DNA from: Glacieibacterium sp965200405
GTDB taxonomy: Bacteria > Pseudomonadota > Alphaproteobacteria > Sphingomonadales > Sphingomonadaceae
Assembly: GCF_965200405.1 (NCBI RefSeq)
Contig: NZ_OZ241356.1
Span: 2,852,001 to 2,916,000, forward strand
Direction of reading: 5' to 3'
Length of the DNA: 64,000 nucleotides
In this document: positions 1-8,573 of the stretch, piece by piece
Position numbering within the stretch: the first letter of the stretch is position 1
How the letters are laid out: each line of letters opens with the position of its first letter
Made by a program: the position numbers and the translations under genes
Notes under the pieces: model-generated
The model's database searches: none
What the model was told of the DNA's origin: nothing
The model's input: only the letters and a program-made list of their open reading frames with translations

Positions 1-144
1 CGCGATGGTCGCGCCGGCAGCAACCATCAGCGCCAGCACGGCGGCCACCAATTGAGTCGGATACTGGCGCAGAAACTGCCAGAGCAGGCCGAGATTGCTG
101 AACTTGCGCGAGGGCAGGGCGTCGAACTGTGAAGGAGAGGCCAT
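1..144 (-). CDS. ABC exporter-type protein, N-terminal fragment (cut by window edge)
   Basis: Only the first 48 codons are present; the gene runs off the left edge on the minus strand. The protein starts MASPSQFDALPSRKF and continues into a hydrophobic stretch (LVAAVLALMVAAGATIA) that looks like transmembrane helix 1. A short soluble leader, then LLWQFLRQYP, then a first membrane helix is typical of the fused membrane/ATPase exporters of the MsbA/LptA-like ABC family. The ATPase half is outside the window, so the family call is an inference. It is transcribed divergently from the PHA depolymerase. Confidence 0.5.
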   Translation of the reverse strand, partial: MASPSQFDALPSRKFSNLGLLWQFLRQYPTQLVAAVLALMVAAGATIA

Positions 145-293
145 ACTGCCACCTAACAGACCATTGAGCGTCACTCAATCGACGCGGACGCAACTGCCGG
201 GGCTTGCCAACCGTTATCGCTTTATGCTGCACCTGCTCTGTGGCACACACGCAGCGCGCGGCGGGGGGAGCCGCGAATTTTCAGGAATTCTCG

Positions 294-1586
294 ATGTTAT
301 ACAATGCGTATGAATTGCAGCGCTCGTGGCTGGCGGGGGTCGGTGCAGCGGCGCAGCAAACTTCGGAATGGCTGCTCAGTCCGGCCAACCCGATGTCGTA
401 CGTCAGTTCGAGCCCGCTCGTTGCCCGGGCGCTGGAAGTTTTTGCCCATGCCGCGGCACCACGTGGCAAGCCGGACTTCGGCCTCGACGCGACGATCATC
501 GATGGCGCCAGCGTTGCCGTGAGCGAGGAGATCGTGCTCCGCAAGCCATTCGGCCAGCTCAAGCGCTTCGTCCGCGCCGTTAGCGGTCGCAACGATCCAC
601 GCGTGCTGGTCGTCGCCCCGATGTCGGGACACTTTGCGACGCTGCTGCGCGGCACCGTCGAGCGCCTGCTGCCCGGTCATGACGTCTACATCACTGACTG
701 GCGCGACGCGAAGTACGTTCCGCTGAGCGACGGCAAGTTCGATTTCAACGACTATATCGACTATATCATCGAGTTCACCGAGGCGGTTGGACCGGGCGCT
801 CACCTGCTTGCCGTATGCCAGCCTGCGGTACCAGCGTACGCCGCAGTCGCGCTGATGTCGGCGACCGATCATCCGGCGCTGCCGGCGACGCTCACCATGA
901 TGGGCGGGCCGATCGACACCCGGATGGCGCCGACGTCTGTCGACGATCTGGCGACCGAGCGGCCTTACGCCTGGTTCGAGCAGAACGTCATCGCGACGGT
1001 CCCGGCGATGTATCCGGGCGGCGGCCGCAAGGTCTATCCAGGTTTCCTGCAGCTTAGCGGCTTCCTGTCGATGAATCTTGCCAGCCACATGAATTCGCAT
1101 TGGGAGATGTTCAAGCATCTGGTCGCGGGCGAAGATGCCGACGCCGATGCGACCAAGGCGTTCTATGACGAATACCGTTCGGTCTGCGACATGACGGCGG
1201 AATTCTATCTCCAGACGATCGACACGGTGTTCCAGCGCCAGTTGGTGGCCAAGGGCGAATTCGTCCACAACGGCGTCACGGCGGACCCAGCAGCGATCCG
1301 CAAGGTCGGGCTGCTCGCCATCGAGGGTGAGCGCGACGATATCTCAGGACTTGGCCAGACCAAGGCTGCGCTCGATCTGGCGGTCAACCTGCCGGAAGCC
1401 GACAAGCGCTATTTCATGGCAGAAGGCGCCGGGCATTATGGCATCTTCAACGGCCGTCGCTGGCGCAATGTTATTGCTCCGGTCGTCGAGGAGTTCATCC
1501 GCGCCCATGACAGCGCGGGTCCGGTCCCCGAGGCAAAACTGCCGCCGCCAGCGACCAAGATCGTCGAAGGCGTCGAGTTCGCCTGA
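294..1586 (+). CDS. phaZ: Intracellular polyhydroxyalkanoate depolymerase
   Basis: A 430-aa cytosolic alpha/beta hydrolase expected to degrade stored poly-3-hydroxybutyrate granules to hydroxybutyrate units. The start at 294 (MLYNAYELQRSWLAG) is chosen over an upstream in-frame GTG because this is the classic PhaZ beginning and an AGGA ribosome-binding site sits at 283-286. The nucleophile is a cysteine rather than a serine: VCQPAVPAY with Cys175, the lipase-box variant known from intracellular PhaZ enzymes. A C-terminal GAGHYGIFNGRRW segment carries the likely catalytic His. There is no signal peptide, consistent with the intracellular type. It stands alone, converging on the ABC-F gene. It implies that the organism stores PHA. 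Confidence 0.93.
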   Translation: MLYNAYELQRSWLAGVGAAAQQTSEWLLSPANPMSYVSSSPLVARALEVFAHAAAPRGKPDFGLDATIIDGASVAVSEEIVLRKPFGQLKRFVRAVSGRNDPRVLVVAPMSGHFATLLRGTVERLLPGHDVYITDWRDAKYVPLSDGKFDFNDYIDYIIEFTEAVGPGAHLLAVCQPAVPAYAAVALMSATDHPALPATLTMMGGPIDTRMAPTSVDDLATERPYAWFEQNVIATVPAMYPGGGRKVYPGFLQLSGFLSMNLASHMNSHWEMFKHLVAGEDADADATKAFYDEYRSVCDMTAEFYLQTIDTVFQRQLVAKGEFVHNGVTADPAAIRKVGLLAIEGERDDISGLGQTKAALDLAVNLPEADKRYFMAEGAGHYGIFNGRRWRNVIAPVVEEFIRAHDSAGPVPEAKLPPPATKIVEGVEFA

Positions 1587-1600
1587 GGTCGTCCTGCTCG

Positions 1601-1633
1601 CCTCCCGCATCGCGTTCACCGCGATGAGGGAGG
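1601..1633. terminator. Hairpin between convergent phaZ and uup-like genes
   Basis: CCTCCCGCATCGCG (1601-1614) pairs with CGCGATGAGGGAGG (1620-1633): a 14-bp stem with one mismatch and a 5-base loop. There is no clear U-tract on either strand. Its position between two converging genes suggests a bidirectional terminator or transcript-end stabiliser. Confidence 0.5.
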
Positions 1634-1654
1634 TCTGGCGGGATGGTCGTCAGG

Positions 1655-3445
1655 TCAGGCGGCGAGCGCCTCGGCCTTGTCGGTCAGCATCAGCCAGCGA
1701 TCTTCCGCCTTGACACGATCGGCGCGGGTTCGTTCAACCTCGGCATTCAGCGCGTCGAAGCGCTTGGGATCTTTGGTATAAAGTGCCGGATCGGCCATCG
1801 CCGCCTCGGCCTTGGCAATCGCCTTGCCCATCGCCTCGATCTGTCCCGGCAACTGGTCGAGCTCGCGTTGCTCGATGTAGGTCAGCTTGATCGTCCGCTT
1901 TGGTGCCGCGACCGGCGCCGCTGCCGTACGTGCGCCGAACGATGTCGCAGAGGCGGCACTCGCGGCCTTCCGGCGCGCCGCCCAGTCATTGTAGCCGCCG
2001 ACGACGACCTCGGCCGAGCCACTGCCGTCGAGGCCGACGACCATTGTGACGGTTCGATCGAGGAAGTCGCGATCATGGCTGACCAGCAGTACGGTGCCGC
2101 CGTAATCGTCGATGACCTCCTGAAGCAGGTCGAGCGTCTCGAGGTCGAGGTCGTTGGTCGGCTCGTCGAGGATCAGCAGGTTGGACGGTCGTGCGAACTC
2201 GCGCGCCAGCAGCAGGCGCGAGCGCTCGCCACCCGAGAAAGTCTCGACCTTGGCGTCGAGCGCGTCGGCAGAGAACAGGAAGTCCTTGAGATAGCCGATG
2301 ACATGCTTGCGTTCGCCGGCGACATCGACCCAGTCGCCGCCGTCGGCAATGACGTCGCGAACGGTCTTGCCGGGTGACAGTAGCGCGCGCTGTTGGTCGA
2401 TCAGGACGCCTTGCAGGGTTGCGGCACGTCGGACCTTGCCGCTGTCAGGCTCGAGTTCACCAGTCAGCAGCTTGAGCAGCGTCGTCTTACCGGCGCCGTT
2501 CGGTCCGACGATGCCGATTCGATCACCACGCTGGACGCGAAGCGTAAGGTCCTTGATCACCGCGCGGTCGCCGAAGCTCTTGTTCACATGCTCGGCGTCG
2601 ATGACGATCTTGGTCTTCGTGTCTTCGGCGGTGATCTGGAGCTTGGCGACGCCCTGCGGCCCGGTCATCTCACGCCGCGTCTCGCGCAATTCACCGAGCT
2701 TGGTCAGGCGGCCCATGTTGCGCTTGCGTCGCGCCGTGACGCCGCGCTGGAGCCAATGCAGTTCCTGCTTGAGCTTGGTGTCGAGCTTTTCGGCGTTGCG
2801 CTCCTCCTCCGCGGCGACCTGGTCGGTCCACGCCTCGAAACCGCCGAAGCCGATGTCGGCCCGACGCAGCATGCCACGATCGAGCCACAGGGACGCTCGC
2901 GTCAAACGGGAAAGAAAGGTGCGGTCATGGCTGATCGTGATGAAGGCGCCGCCGAAGCGCTGGAGCCAGGTCTCCAGCCATTCGATTGCAACGATGTCGA
3001 GGTGGTTGGTGGGCTCATCGAGCAGCAGCAGGTCGGGTGACTGTGCCAGCGCCCGGGCGATGGCGGCACGGCGGCGCTCACCGCCGCTGGCGGTCGCCGC
3101 CTCGCGGTCGAGGTCGATGCCGAGCTGATCCGCGATGGATTCGACTTCGTGCGGCAACGGTGCGTCCGGTTCCGACATGGCGTAGTCGCGCAGCGTCGCG
3201 AAACCCTTCAGCGAGGGATCCTGCTCCAGCAGCACGACCCGCATGCCCGGACGCAGGACGCGCCGACCTTCGTCGGACTCGATCGCGCCGGCGATCAGCT
3301 TGAGCAGCGTGGTCTTGCCGGCACCATTACGCCCGACCAGCGCCAGCCGATCCCGCTCCTGAACGAACAGGTCGAGCCCGCGAAAGAGCCACTTGGTGCC
3401 CTGGTTGAGGCCGATTGATTCGAGACTGAGAATTGGTGCTGCCAT
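1655..3445 (-). CDS. uup: ABC-F family ATPase, Uup-like
   Basis: A 596-aa soluble protein with two ABC ATPase domains in tandem and no membrane segment, as in ABC-F proteins that act on the ribosome or on DNA repair intermediates. Domain 1 has Walker A GRNGAGKTTL, signature ASGGERRRAAIARAL and Walker B LLLLDEPTNHLD. Domain 2 has GPNGAGKTTL, FSGGERSRLLLAREFA and LLILDEPTNDLD. The last 80 or so residues form a charged coiled coil (IEQRELDQLPGQIEAMGKAI), which is the Uup C-terminal domain and separates it from EttA. The start MAAPILSLESIG at 3445 is preferred; the frame stays open upstream but has no family similarity there. Uup is the best guess among ABC-F subfamilies. Confidence 0.88.
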   Translation of the reverse strand: MAAPILSLESIGLNQGTKWLFRGLDLFVQERDRLALVGRNGAGKTTLLKLIAGAIESDEGRRVLRPGMRVVLLEQDPSLKGFATLRDYAMSEPDAPLPHEVESIADQLGIDLDREAATASGGERRRAAIARALAQSPDLLLLDEPTNHLDIVAIEWLETWLQRFGGAFITISHDRTFLSRLTRASLWLDRGMLRRADIGFGGFEAWTDQVAAEEERNAEKLDTKLKQELHWLQRGVTARRKRNMGRLTKLGELRETRREMTGPQGVAKLQITAEDTKTKIVIDAEHVNKSFGDRAVIKDLTLRVQRGDRIGIVGPNGAGKTTLLKLLTGELEPDSGKVRRAATLQGVLIDQQRALLSPGKTVRDVIADGGDWVDVAGERKHVIGYLKDFLFSADALDAKVETFSGGERSRLLLAREFARPSNLLILDEPTNDLDLETLDLLQEVIDDYGGTVLLVSHDRDFLDRTVTMVVGLDGSGSAEVVVGGYNDWAARRKAASAASATSFGARTAAAPVAAPKRTIKLTYIEQRELDQLPGQIEAMGKAIAKAEAAMADPALYTKDPKRFDALNAEVERTRADRVKAEDRWLMLTDKAEALAA

Positions 3446-3587
3446 GCAGCACGAGATAGGCGGACGAGGGCCTTGGCGCCAGTGCGCATCCCGGGCCCAT
3501 GGAAAAGTGTCGATCTTGCGCGGTCGTTCCATTTCCGTCGCAACCATCAGGTGACGCGGGCGCGGTCGCGCTTTAAGACGCCGCACA

Positions 3588-4886
3588 ATGCCGCTGACCG
3601 CACTTCTCACGCCTCCGCCCGAGCTGCCGCTGACCTCGCCGCTTCAGGTCGCAGGCCGCCCCGTGCTGGTTCGCCATGCGCGCCTTGCCGAGGTTGCCGG
3701 CATCAAGCGTGTGCTGGTGCTGGGCGATACCGGGCCAGCGGGGGTCCAGCCCGTCAGGCGGGTCGCCGACCTCGGCGCGCTGATCGCCGACGACGATCTC
3801 GTGCTGATGCTGTTTCCCGGCGTCGTCGTCGACGAGCGGATCGTCTCTGCGGTGTGTGCGGTCAATGCCCCGGTGATTGCGACCTGGCCCGCGGTAGGTG
3901 CCGACAAGCATGCGGGGGTCGAGCGGATCGATGCGTTGACGATCGCGGCCGGCGTCGCCCTTTATTCAGGCGCGATGATCCGGCGTATCGCAGTCTCGCT
4001 CGATGATTGGGATCTGCACGCGACCCTGCTGCGTGCCGGCCTCGCCGAGCCCGATATGCAGCGCCTCGACCTGGCATCGGTCGACACCTACGCGCCGGCA
4101 CGTCGGCGTCGCGTCCCCTTCGTCTGGGCGCTGCCGCAATCGCCTGCGGAGGCCGAGGCGGCGACGACGATGCTGATCAAGTCCGCGCAAAAGGGCTGTC
4201 TCGACTGGCCGGCGCGTTTCATCCATCCGGTCATCGAGGACCTGCTTGTCCGGCTGGTGGCACCGACGCCGATCACGCCGAACATGATCACCGTGTTCGT
4301 GACGTTGCTCGCCGTCGTTGCGGGCGTGGCGTTCGCCTATGGCTGGATGTGGACCGGCCTGGCGATCGTGCTGGCCAGTGGTCCGCTGGACGGCGTCGAC
4401 GGCAAGCTGGCGCGGCTGCGGCTGGAATATTCACGCTGGGGCGATGTCGAGCACATCCTCGACAAGGCGGGTGAATATGGCTGGTACGCCTGCCTCGCCG
4501 CACATTTCGCTGCGACACGAGCCCCGGACGGCCCATGGGCGATCGCGGCGCTGATCGTGCTGTTCGCGCTGGCCGAGGCGCTGGCCGGTGAATTCTTCCG
4601 CCGCTTCACCGGGCGTCAGCTCGACGACACCGGCGAGTTCGAACGACGCTTTCGCTTGGTGTCGGGTCGTCGCAACACCTTCTTCTGGTTTATGTTACCG
4701 TTCGGCGTCGCTGGCGCCTGGTACGCAGGTTTCGTCGGTATCGCGGTGTACGCCATCGCAACGTTCGCGGTCATGCAGCTGAGGTTTTACCGGAGGCTTG
4801 CAACTTTTGGGCAACAGAACAGCGAAGTTATTGCGCGCAACTTTGCGGCAACAACTTACGACTTCTTGCCGGGAGCTAAGGGCTAA
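3588..4886 (+). CDS. CDP-alcohol phosphotransferase with degenerate nucleotidyltransferase-like N-domain
   Basis: A 432-aa protein. Residues 1-190 are soluble and alternate beta and alpha (GRPVLVRHARLAEVAGIKR, VLVLGDTG), recalling a sugar-nucleotidyltransferase fold but without the GxGTR nucleotide loop. Residues 215-420 are membranous and contain DGVDGKLAR (Asp268, Asp271, Gly272, Arg276), the hallmark of CDP-alcohol phosphotransferases. The second half of the motif reads WGDVEHILDKAGEY, so the usual G-x3-D-x3-D is replaced by G-D-V-E-H-I-L-D. The layout resembles the archaeal and thermophile IPCT/DIPPS fusion. It is 67 bp upstream of inositol-3-phosphate synthase on the same strand, so the acceptor is probably inositol phosphate and the product an inositol phospholipid. 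The substrate is inferred, not shown. Confidence 0.75.
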   Translation: MPLTALLTPPPELPLTSPLQVAGRPVLVRHARLAEVAGIKRVLVLGDTGPAGVQPVRRVADLGALIADDDLVLMLFPGVVVDERIVSAVCAVNAPVIATWPAVGADKHAGVERIDALTIAAGVALYSGAMIRRIAVSLDDWDLHATLLRAGLAEPDMQRLDLASVDTYAPARRRRVPFVWALPQSPAEAEAATTMLIKSAQKGCLDWPARFIHPVIEDLLVRLVAPTPITPNMITVFVTLLAVVAGVAFAYGWMWTGLAIVLASGPLDGVDGKLARLRLEYSRWGDVEHILDKAGEYGWYACLAAHFAATRAPDGPWAIAALIVLFALAEALAGEFFRRFTGRQLDDTGEFERRFRLVSGRRNTFFWFMLPFGVAGAWYAGFVGIAVYAIATFAVMQLRFYRRLATFGQQNSEVIARNFAATTYDFLPGAKG

Positions 4887-4953
4887 GCTAGGGGTTCCGA
4901 CTGCTTGTCGCTTGCGTCGGCCCAGATCGACGCGCGCCCAGAGAGGATATTGA

Positions 4954-6057
4954 ATGCCCGAGATCAACGTCGCGATCGCCGGGATCGGCAACTGTGCGAG
5001 TTCGCTGGTCCAAGGCCTGAGCCACTACGCAAACGGCGGCTCGAACGACGAGCAGGGACTGATGCACTGGGACCTTGGCGGCTATCGCCCCAAGGACGTC
5101 AAGATCGTCGCGGCCTGGGACATCGACGCGCGCAAGGTCGGCAAGGATGTCGCCGAGGCGATTTTCGCCAAGCCTAACTGCACCACGGTATTCTGCGATC
5201 ATGTCGCGCCGAGCGGCACTACCGTGATGATGGGCAAGACCCTCGACGGTGTCGCCGAGCACATGGCCGATTACGCCGACGACCGCACCTTCCTGCCCGC
5301 CGGCCTCGCCGAGCCCGACCTGGCAGAAGTCGTTCGCGTCCTGCGCGAGAGCGGCACCGACGTGCTGATGAACTATCTGCCGGTCGGTTCGCAGCTCGCC
5401 ACCGAATTCTATGCCGAAGCCGCGCTGCAGGCCGGTTGCGCCTTCGTCAACAACATCCCGGTGTTCATCGCCAGCGATCCGGTCTGGGCCGCGAAGTTCG
5501 AAGCCGCCGGCGTGCCGGTACTGGGCGACGACATCAAGGCGCAGCTCGGCGCCACCATCGTCCACCGCACGCTCGTCGACCTGTTCGCGAAGCGCGGCGT
5601 CACCATCGACCGGACCTATCAGCTCAATACCGGTGGCAACACCGACTTCCTCAACATGCTCAATCGCAAGCGGCTGGCGTCGAAGAAGATCTCCAAGACG
5701 GAAGCGGTCCAGTCGGTCGCCGCGCACCGGCTGGAGGATGACAACATCCACGTCGGCCCATCCGATTATGTCGCATGGCAGAACGACAACAAGGTCTGCT
5801 TCCTGCGCATGGAAGGCCGGATGTTCGGCGGCGTGCCGATGAACCTCGAGCTGCGCCTGTCGGTCGAGGATTCGCCTAATTCAGCCGGCGTCGCCATCGA
5901 CCTGATCCGCTGCGCCAAGCTCGCCAAGGACCGCGGTTTCGGCGGTCCGGTGTTCGAGCCGAGCGCCTATTTCTGCAAGCATCCGCCAAAGCAGGTCACC
6001 GACGACGCGGCCTACGGCGCGCTGGAAGAATTCATCGAGCGGATGACCCGATACTAA
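4954..6057 (+). CDS. ino1: Inositol-3-phosphate synthase (actinobacterial/short type)
   Basis: A 367-aa NAD-dependent enzyme that isomerises glucose-6-phosphate to inositol-3-phosphate, the first committed step to inositol lipids. It starts MPEINVAIAGIGNCASSL, a Rossmann GxGNCAS loop, and has the family segments LNTGGNTDFLNML, KRLASKKISKTEAVQS and HVGPSDYVAWQNDNK that hold NAD and the substrate phosphate. The length matches the short prokaryotic form (about 360 aa) rather than the eukaryotic form of about 530 aa. A good AGAGAGGAT ribosome-binding site precedes the ATG. It follows a CDP-alcohol phosphotransferase, and an inositol monophosphatase-family gene lies at 38.3 kb. A strong hairpin terminator follows at once. 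Confidence 0.93.
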   Translation: MPEINVAIAGIGNCASSLVQGLSHYANGGSNDEQGLMHWDLGGYRPKDVKIVAAWDIDARKVGKDVAEAIFAKPNCTTVFCDHVAPSGTTVMMGKTLDGVAEHMADYADDRTFLPAGLAEPDLAEVVRVLRESGTDVLMNYLPVGSQLATEFYAEAALQAGCAFVNNIPVFIASDPVWAAKFEAAGVPVLGDDIKAQLGATIVHRTLVDLFAKRGVTIDRTYQLNTGGNTDFLNMLNRKRLASKKISKTEAVQSVAAHRLEDDNIHVGPSDYVAWQNDNKVCFLRMEGRMFGGVPMNLELRLSVEDSPNSAGVAIDLIRCAKLAKDRGFGGPVFEPSAYFCKHPPKQVTDDAAYGALEEFIERMTRY

Positions 6058-6075
6058 GCTCGACGCAGAACAGCA

Positions 6076-6110
6076 AAAAGCCGTTGTCCCGGTCTGGGGC
6101 AACGGCTTTT
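6076..6110. terminator. Strong bidirectional intrinsic terminator
   Basis: AAAAGCCGTTG (6076-6086) and CAACGGCTTTT (6100-6110) are perfect inverted copies. The stem continues inward (TCCC with GGGG), giving about 15 bp and a 5-base loop. A runs on the left and T runs on the right make it work on both strands, serving ino1 (plus) and the DUF3775 gene (minus). An outer weaker repeat, CGACGCA (6061) with TGCGTCG (6114), extends the symmetry. Confidence 0.9.
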
Positions 6111-6138
6111 CTGTGCGTCGAGCAGACGGTGTGCGCGG

Positions 6139-6540
6139 CTAGACGATCTGGCCCAGACCGTCGCAGCTCAGTTCGAATGCAGCGAGGCCGCCCTCGAGAT
6201 AGGCGCTCAGCATCGGCAGCCCGATCAGATAGTCGGCGACATCGTCGACCTCGTCGACTGCAGTCTCCAGAGCCTCGTCCCACTCGGTCGCGTCATAGGT
6301 ACCGCGCCCGACCCAGGCGAGAGCGACGAGTTCGGCCTGCTCGTCTTCGGCAAGGTCGTCGATGATGCCGCGAAGCTCTTCTTCCGTGGGGTTCTCGTCG
6401 CTATCCTCCAGCTCGTCGACCGCGCGATCGTCAGCCGAGTTCGAGCCATCGTCGGGATCGACCGGAGGAACCAGGGCTTCGAACTCACGCGCTCGCAGGA
6501 TGATGCGGCAAACGGTTTCCAGCGAGACGTTCAGTTCCAC
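6139..6540 (-). CDS. DUF3775 domain protein
   Basis: A 133-aa acidic protein of unknown function. The N-terminal VELNVSLETVCRIILRAREF and the later DDLAEDEQAELVALAWVGRG and ALETAVDEVDDVADYLIG match the DUF3775 family of alphaproteobacteria. The middle (residues 25-50) is a low-complexity acidic linker. I chose the GTG at 6540, which has AAGGA seven bases upstream. The open frame extends further to 6684 but would then overlap the preceding nitronate monooxygenase gene by about 90 bp. It is the last gene of the minus-strand group with that oxygenase and isoaspartyl peptidase; nothing suggests a shared pathway. Confidence 0.75.
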   Translation of the reverse strand: MELNVSLETVCRIILRAREFEALVPPVDPDDGSNSADDRAVDELEDSDENPTEEELRGIIDDLAEDEQAELVALAWVGRGTYDATEWDEALETAVDEVDDVADYLIGLPMLSAYLEGGLAAFELSCDGLGQIV

Positions 6541-6595
6541 GAGGTAATCCTTTTCAAGTCGAAGGCCCGAACGACGCCCGGAAGGTGCGGTTCCC

Positions 6596-7555
6596 TCAAG
6601 CTGCGACAGCTTGACGCTCCAGACCCAGGCGGGCGCGTGCCGCGTCATATTCGCGGCGCAGCTTGGCGATGAAGGCGCCGGCACCCTGAACTTCGGTGAT
6701 CGAGCCGATGCCCTGGCCGCAGCCCCAGATGTCCTTCCAGGCCTTGGCGTCGCTGGTGCCGCCCGAGCCGAAGTTCATGGCGCTGGCGTCGCTGGTCGCG
6801 AGATTGTCGGGGTCCATGCCGGCGGCGACGATCGACGGGCGCAGGTAATTGCCGTGCACACCCGTAAACAGGTTGGAATAGACGATGTCGGATGCGGCCG
6901 AGTTGACGATCATCGCCTTGTAGCGCTCGTCGGCGCGAGCCTCGGTGGTGGCGATAAAGGCCGAGCCGATATAGGCAAAATCGGCACCCATCGCGAGCGC
7001 GGCCAGTACCGCGGCACCATTGGCGATGCTGCCCGACAGAGCTAGCGGCCCATCGAACCATTGGCGGATTTCCTGGATCAACGCGAACGGCGACGTCGTG
7101 CCGGCATGGCCGCCCGCTCCGGCCGCGACTGCGATCAGGCCGTCGGCACCTTTCTCGATCGCCTTATGGGCGAAGCGGTCGTTGATGACGTCGTGCAGGA
7201 CGATGCCGCCGTAGCTGTGGATCGCGTCGTTGATGTCGGCGCGCGCGCCCAGCGACGTGATGACGACCGGGACCTTGTACTTGACGCACATCGCCAGGTC
7301 GTCGTCGAGCCGGGCGGTGGTCTTGTGGACGATGAGATTGACCGCGAACGGCGCGTCGGCCTCGGTCAGCTCGGTCGACAGCCGGTGTAGCCACTCGTCG
7401 AGCTGCGTCAGGGGGCGGGCGTTGAGGCTGGGGAAGCTGCCGATCACCCCGGCCCTGCACTGGGCGATGACCAGGTCGGGGTTGGAGATGATGAACAGCG
7501 GCGAGCCGATCACCGGGATCGACAGGCGATGCGCGATTGTCTCGGGGATGCTCAT
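6596..7555 (-). CDS. Nitronate monooxygenase family flavoprotein (2-nitropropane dioxygenase type)
   Basis: A 319-aa TIM-barrel FMN enzyme. It begins with PVIGSPLFIISNPDLVIAQ and has the FMN phosphate-binding glycines in IAVAAGAGGHAGTTSPFAL and LSGSIANGAAVLAALAMGAD. Known members oxidise alkyl nitronates such as propionate-3-nitronate to aldehydes or ketones, but many act as reductases on unknown substrates, so the substrate is open. A clear AGGAG ribosome-binding site lies upstream, and only 8 bp separate it from the isoaspartyl peptidase stop codon, so the two are co-transcribed. Cytosolic; no signal peptide. Confidence 0.88.
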   Translation of the reverse strand: MSIPETIAHRLSIPVIGSPLFIISNPDLVIAQCRAGVIGSFPSLNARPLTQLDEWLHRLSTELTEADAPFAVNLIVHKTTARLDDDLAMCVKYKVPVVITSLGARADINDAIHSYGGIVLHDVINDRFAHKAIEKGADGLIAVAAGAGGHAGTTSPFALIQEIRQWFDGPLALSGSIANGAAVLAALAMGADFAYIGSAFIATTEARADERYKAMIVNSAASDIVYSNLFTGVHGNYLRPSIVAAGMDPDNLATSDASAMNFGSGGTSDAKAWKDIWGCGQGIGSITEVQGAGAFIAKLRREYDAARARLGLERQAVAA

Positions 7556-7564
7556 CGAATGCTC

Positions 7565-8515
7565 CTAGATTTCGTCGTCGTAGATTGCGGTGACCGGGTC
7601 GCTGTCGGCCGAGACGCGACCCCGGTACATGCCCGACGTGTTGAACGACCAGGCCATCGTACCGTCGGGACTGACAGCGATCACGCCGCCGTCGCCGCCC
7701 ATGACTTTGAGCTCGTCTTGCACCACGGCGTCGGCTGCATCCTGCAGGGTCTCCCCGGATAACCTGACGCGAGCGCCGATCTCGTGCGCCGCCGCGACCC
7801 GGATGAAATACTCGCCCGAGCCCGTGGCCGAAACCGCGCCCGCCCGGTCGTCCGCGTAAGTGCCTGCGCCGATCAGCGGCGAATCGCCGATGCGGCCCCA
7901 GCGCTTGCCGGTCAGGCCGCCGGTCGAGGTGCCCGCCGCGACATGGCCGTGGCTGTCGCAAGCCACTGCACCGACAGTGCCGTATTTGAGATTGGCGTCG
8001 AACATCGCATCGGGCCCGCGCGCCTTGCGCTCCTGCAACTGGCGCCAGCGTTCGTCGGTGCGGAAGTAGTCGGGGTCGACCTGCTCCAGGCCATGCTCGA
8101 CGGCAAAGGTGTCGGCACCCTCGCGGGCAAGGAGCACATGGTCGGAGCGTTCCATCACGGCACGCGCCAGGCTGATCGGATTGCGGCTTCGGGTTACCCC
8201 GGCGACCGACCCGGCGCGGCGGTCGCTGCCGTCCATGATCGCGGCGTCGAGTTCGTTGCGACCTTCCGCCGTGAATACCGCACCGTGCCCGGCGTTGAAC
8301 AATGGATCGTCTTCGAGGACGCGGACGCTCGCCTCGACGGCATCCAGCGCCGTTCCGCCGGCCTTCAGCACGGCAGCACCAGCCTCCAGCGCCGCGCGCA
8401 CGCCGGACCTGTAATCGGCGTCCTCGGCGTCGCTCAGGCTGCCGCGCGACATGGTCCCGGCGCCGCCATGGACAACAAGGGCCCAGCGTGAATTTTTGGC
8501 ATCGGTGACTGGCAT
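7565..8515 (-). CDS. Isoaspartyl peptidase / plant-type L-asparaginase
   Basis: A 316-aa N-terminal-nucleophile hydrolase that is cleaved by its own threonine. WALVVHGGAGT at the start and KYGTVGAVACDSHG (nucleophile Thr180) are family signatures, followed by AAGTSTGGLTGKRWGRIGDS and GAGTYADD. The enzyme removes isoaspartyl residues from damaged peptides and hydrolyses asparagine. The ATG at 8515 (MPVTDAKNSRW) is preferred over a TTG two codons upstream. No signal peptide is evident, so it is probably cytosolic. It is the first gene of a minus-strand operon and is divergent from the tRNA-Met promoter. Confidence 0.9.
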   Translation of the reverse strand: MPVTDAKNSRWALVVHGGAGTMSRGSLSDAEDADYRSGVRAALEAGAAVLKAGGTALDAVEASVRVLEDDPLFNAGHGAVFTAEGRNELDAAIMDGSDRRAGSVAGVTRSRNPISLARAVMERSDHVLLAREGADTFAVEHGLEQVDPDYFRTDERWRQLQERKARGPDAMFDANLKYGTVGAVACDSHGHVAAGTSTGGLTGKRWGRIGDSPLIGAGTYADDRAGAVSATGSGEYFIRVAAAHEIGARVRLSGETLQDAADAVVQDELKVMGGDGGVIAVSPDGTMAWSFNTSGMYRGRVSADSDPVTAIYDDEI

Positions 8516-8537
8516 GATCAATCGACCTAGCCCGGCA

Positions 8538-8566
8538 TTGACCCGCGGCCAAGCCCCGGACTATAT
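8538..8566 (+). promoter_or_regulatory. Sigma-70 promoter of tRNA-Met
   Basis: TTGACC (8538-8543) and CTATAT (8561-8566) with a 17-bp spacer; TATATG with an 18-bp spacer is an alternative reading. The predicted transcription start near 8573 falls at the first base of the left arm of the inverted repeat that brackets the tRNA. Confidence 0.65.
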
Positions 8567-8573
8567 GCCGCCT

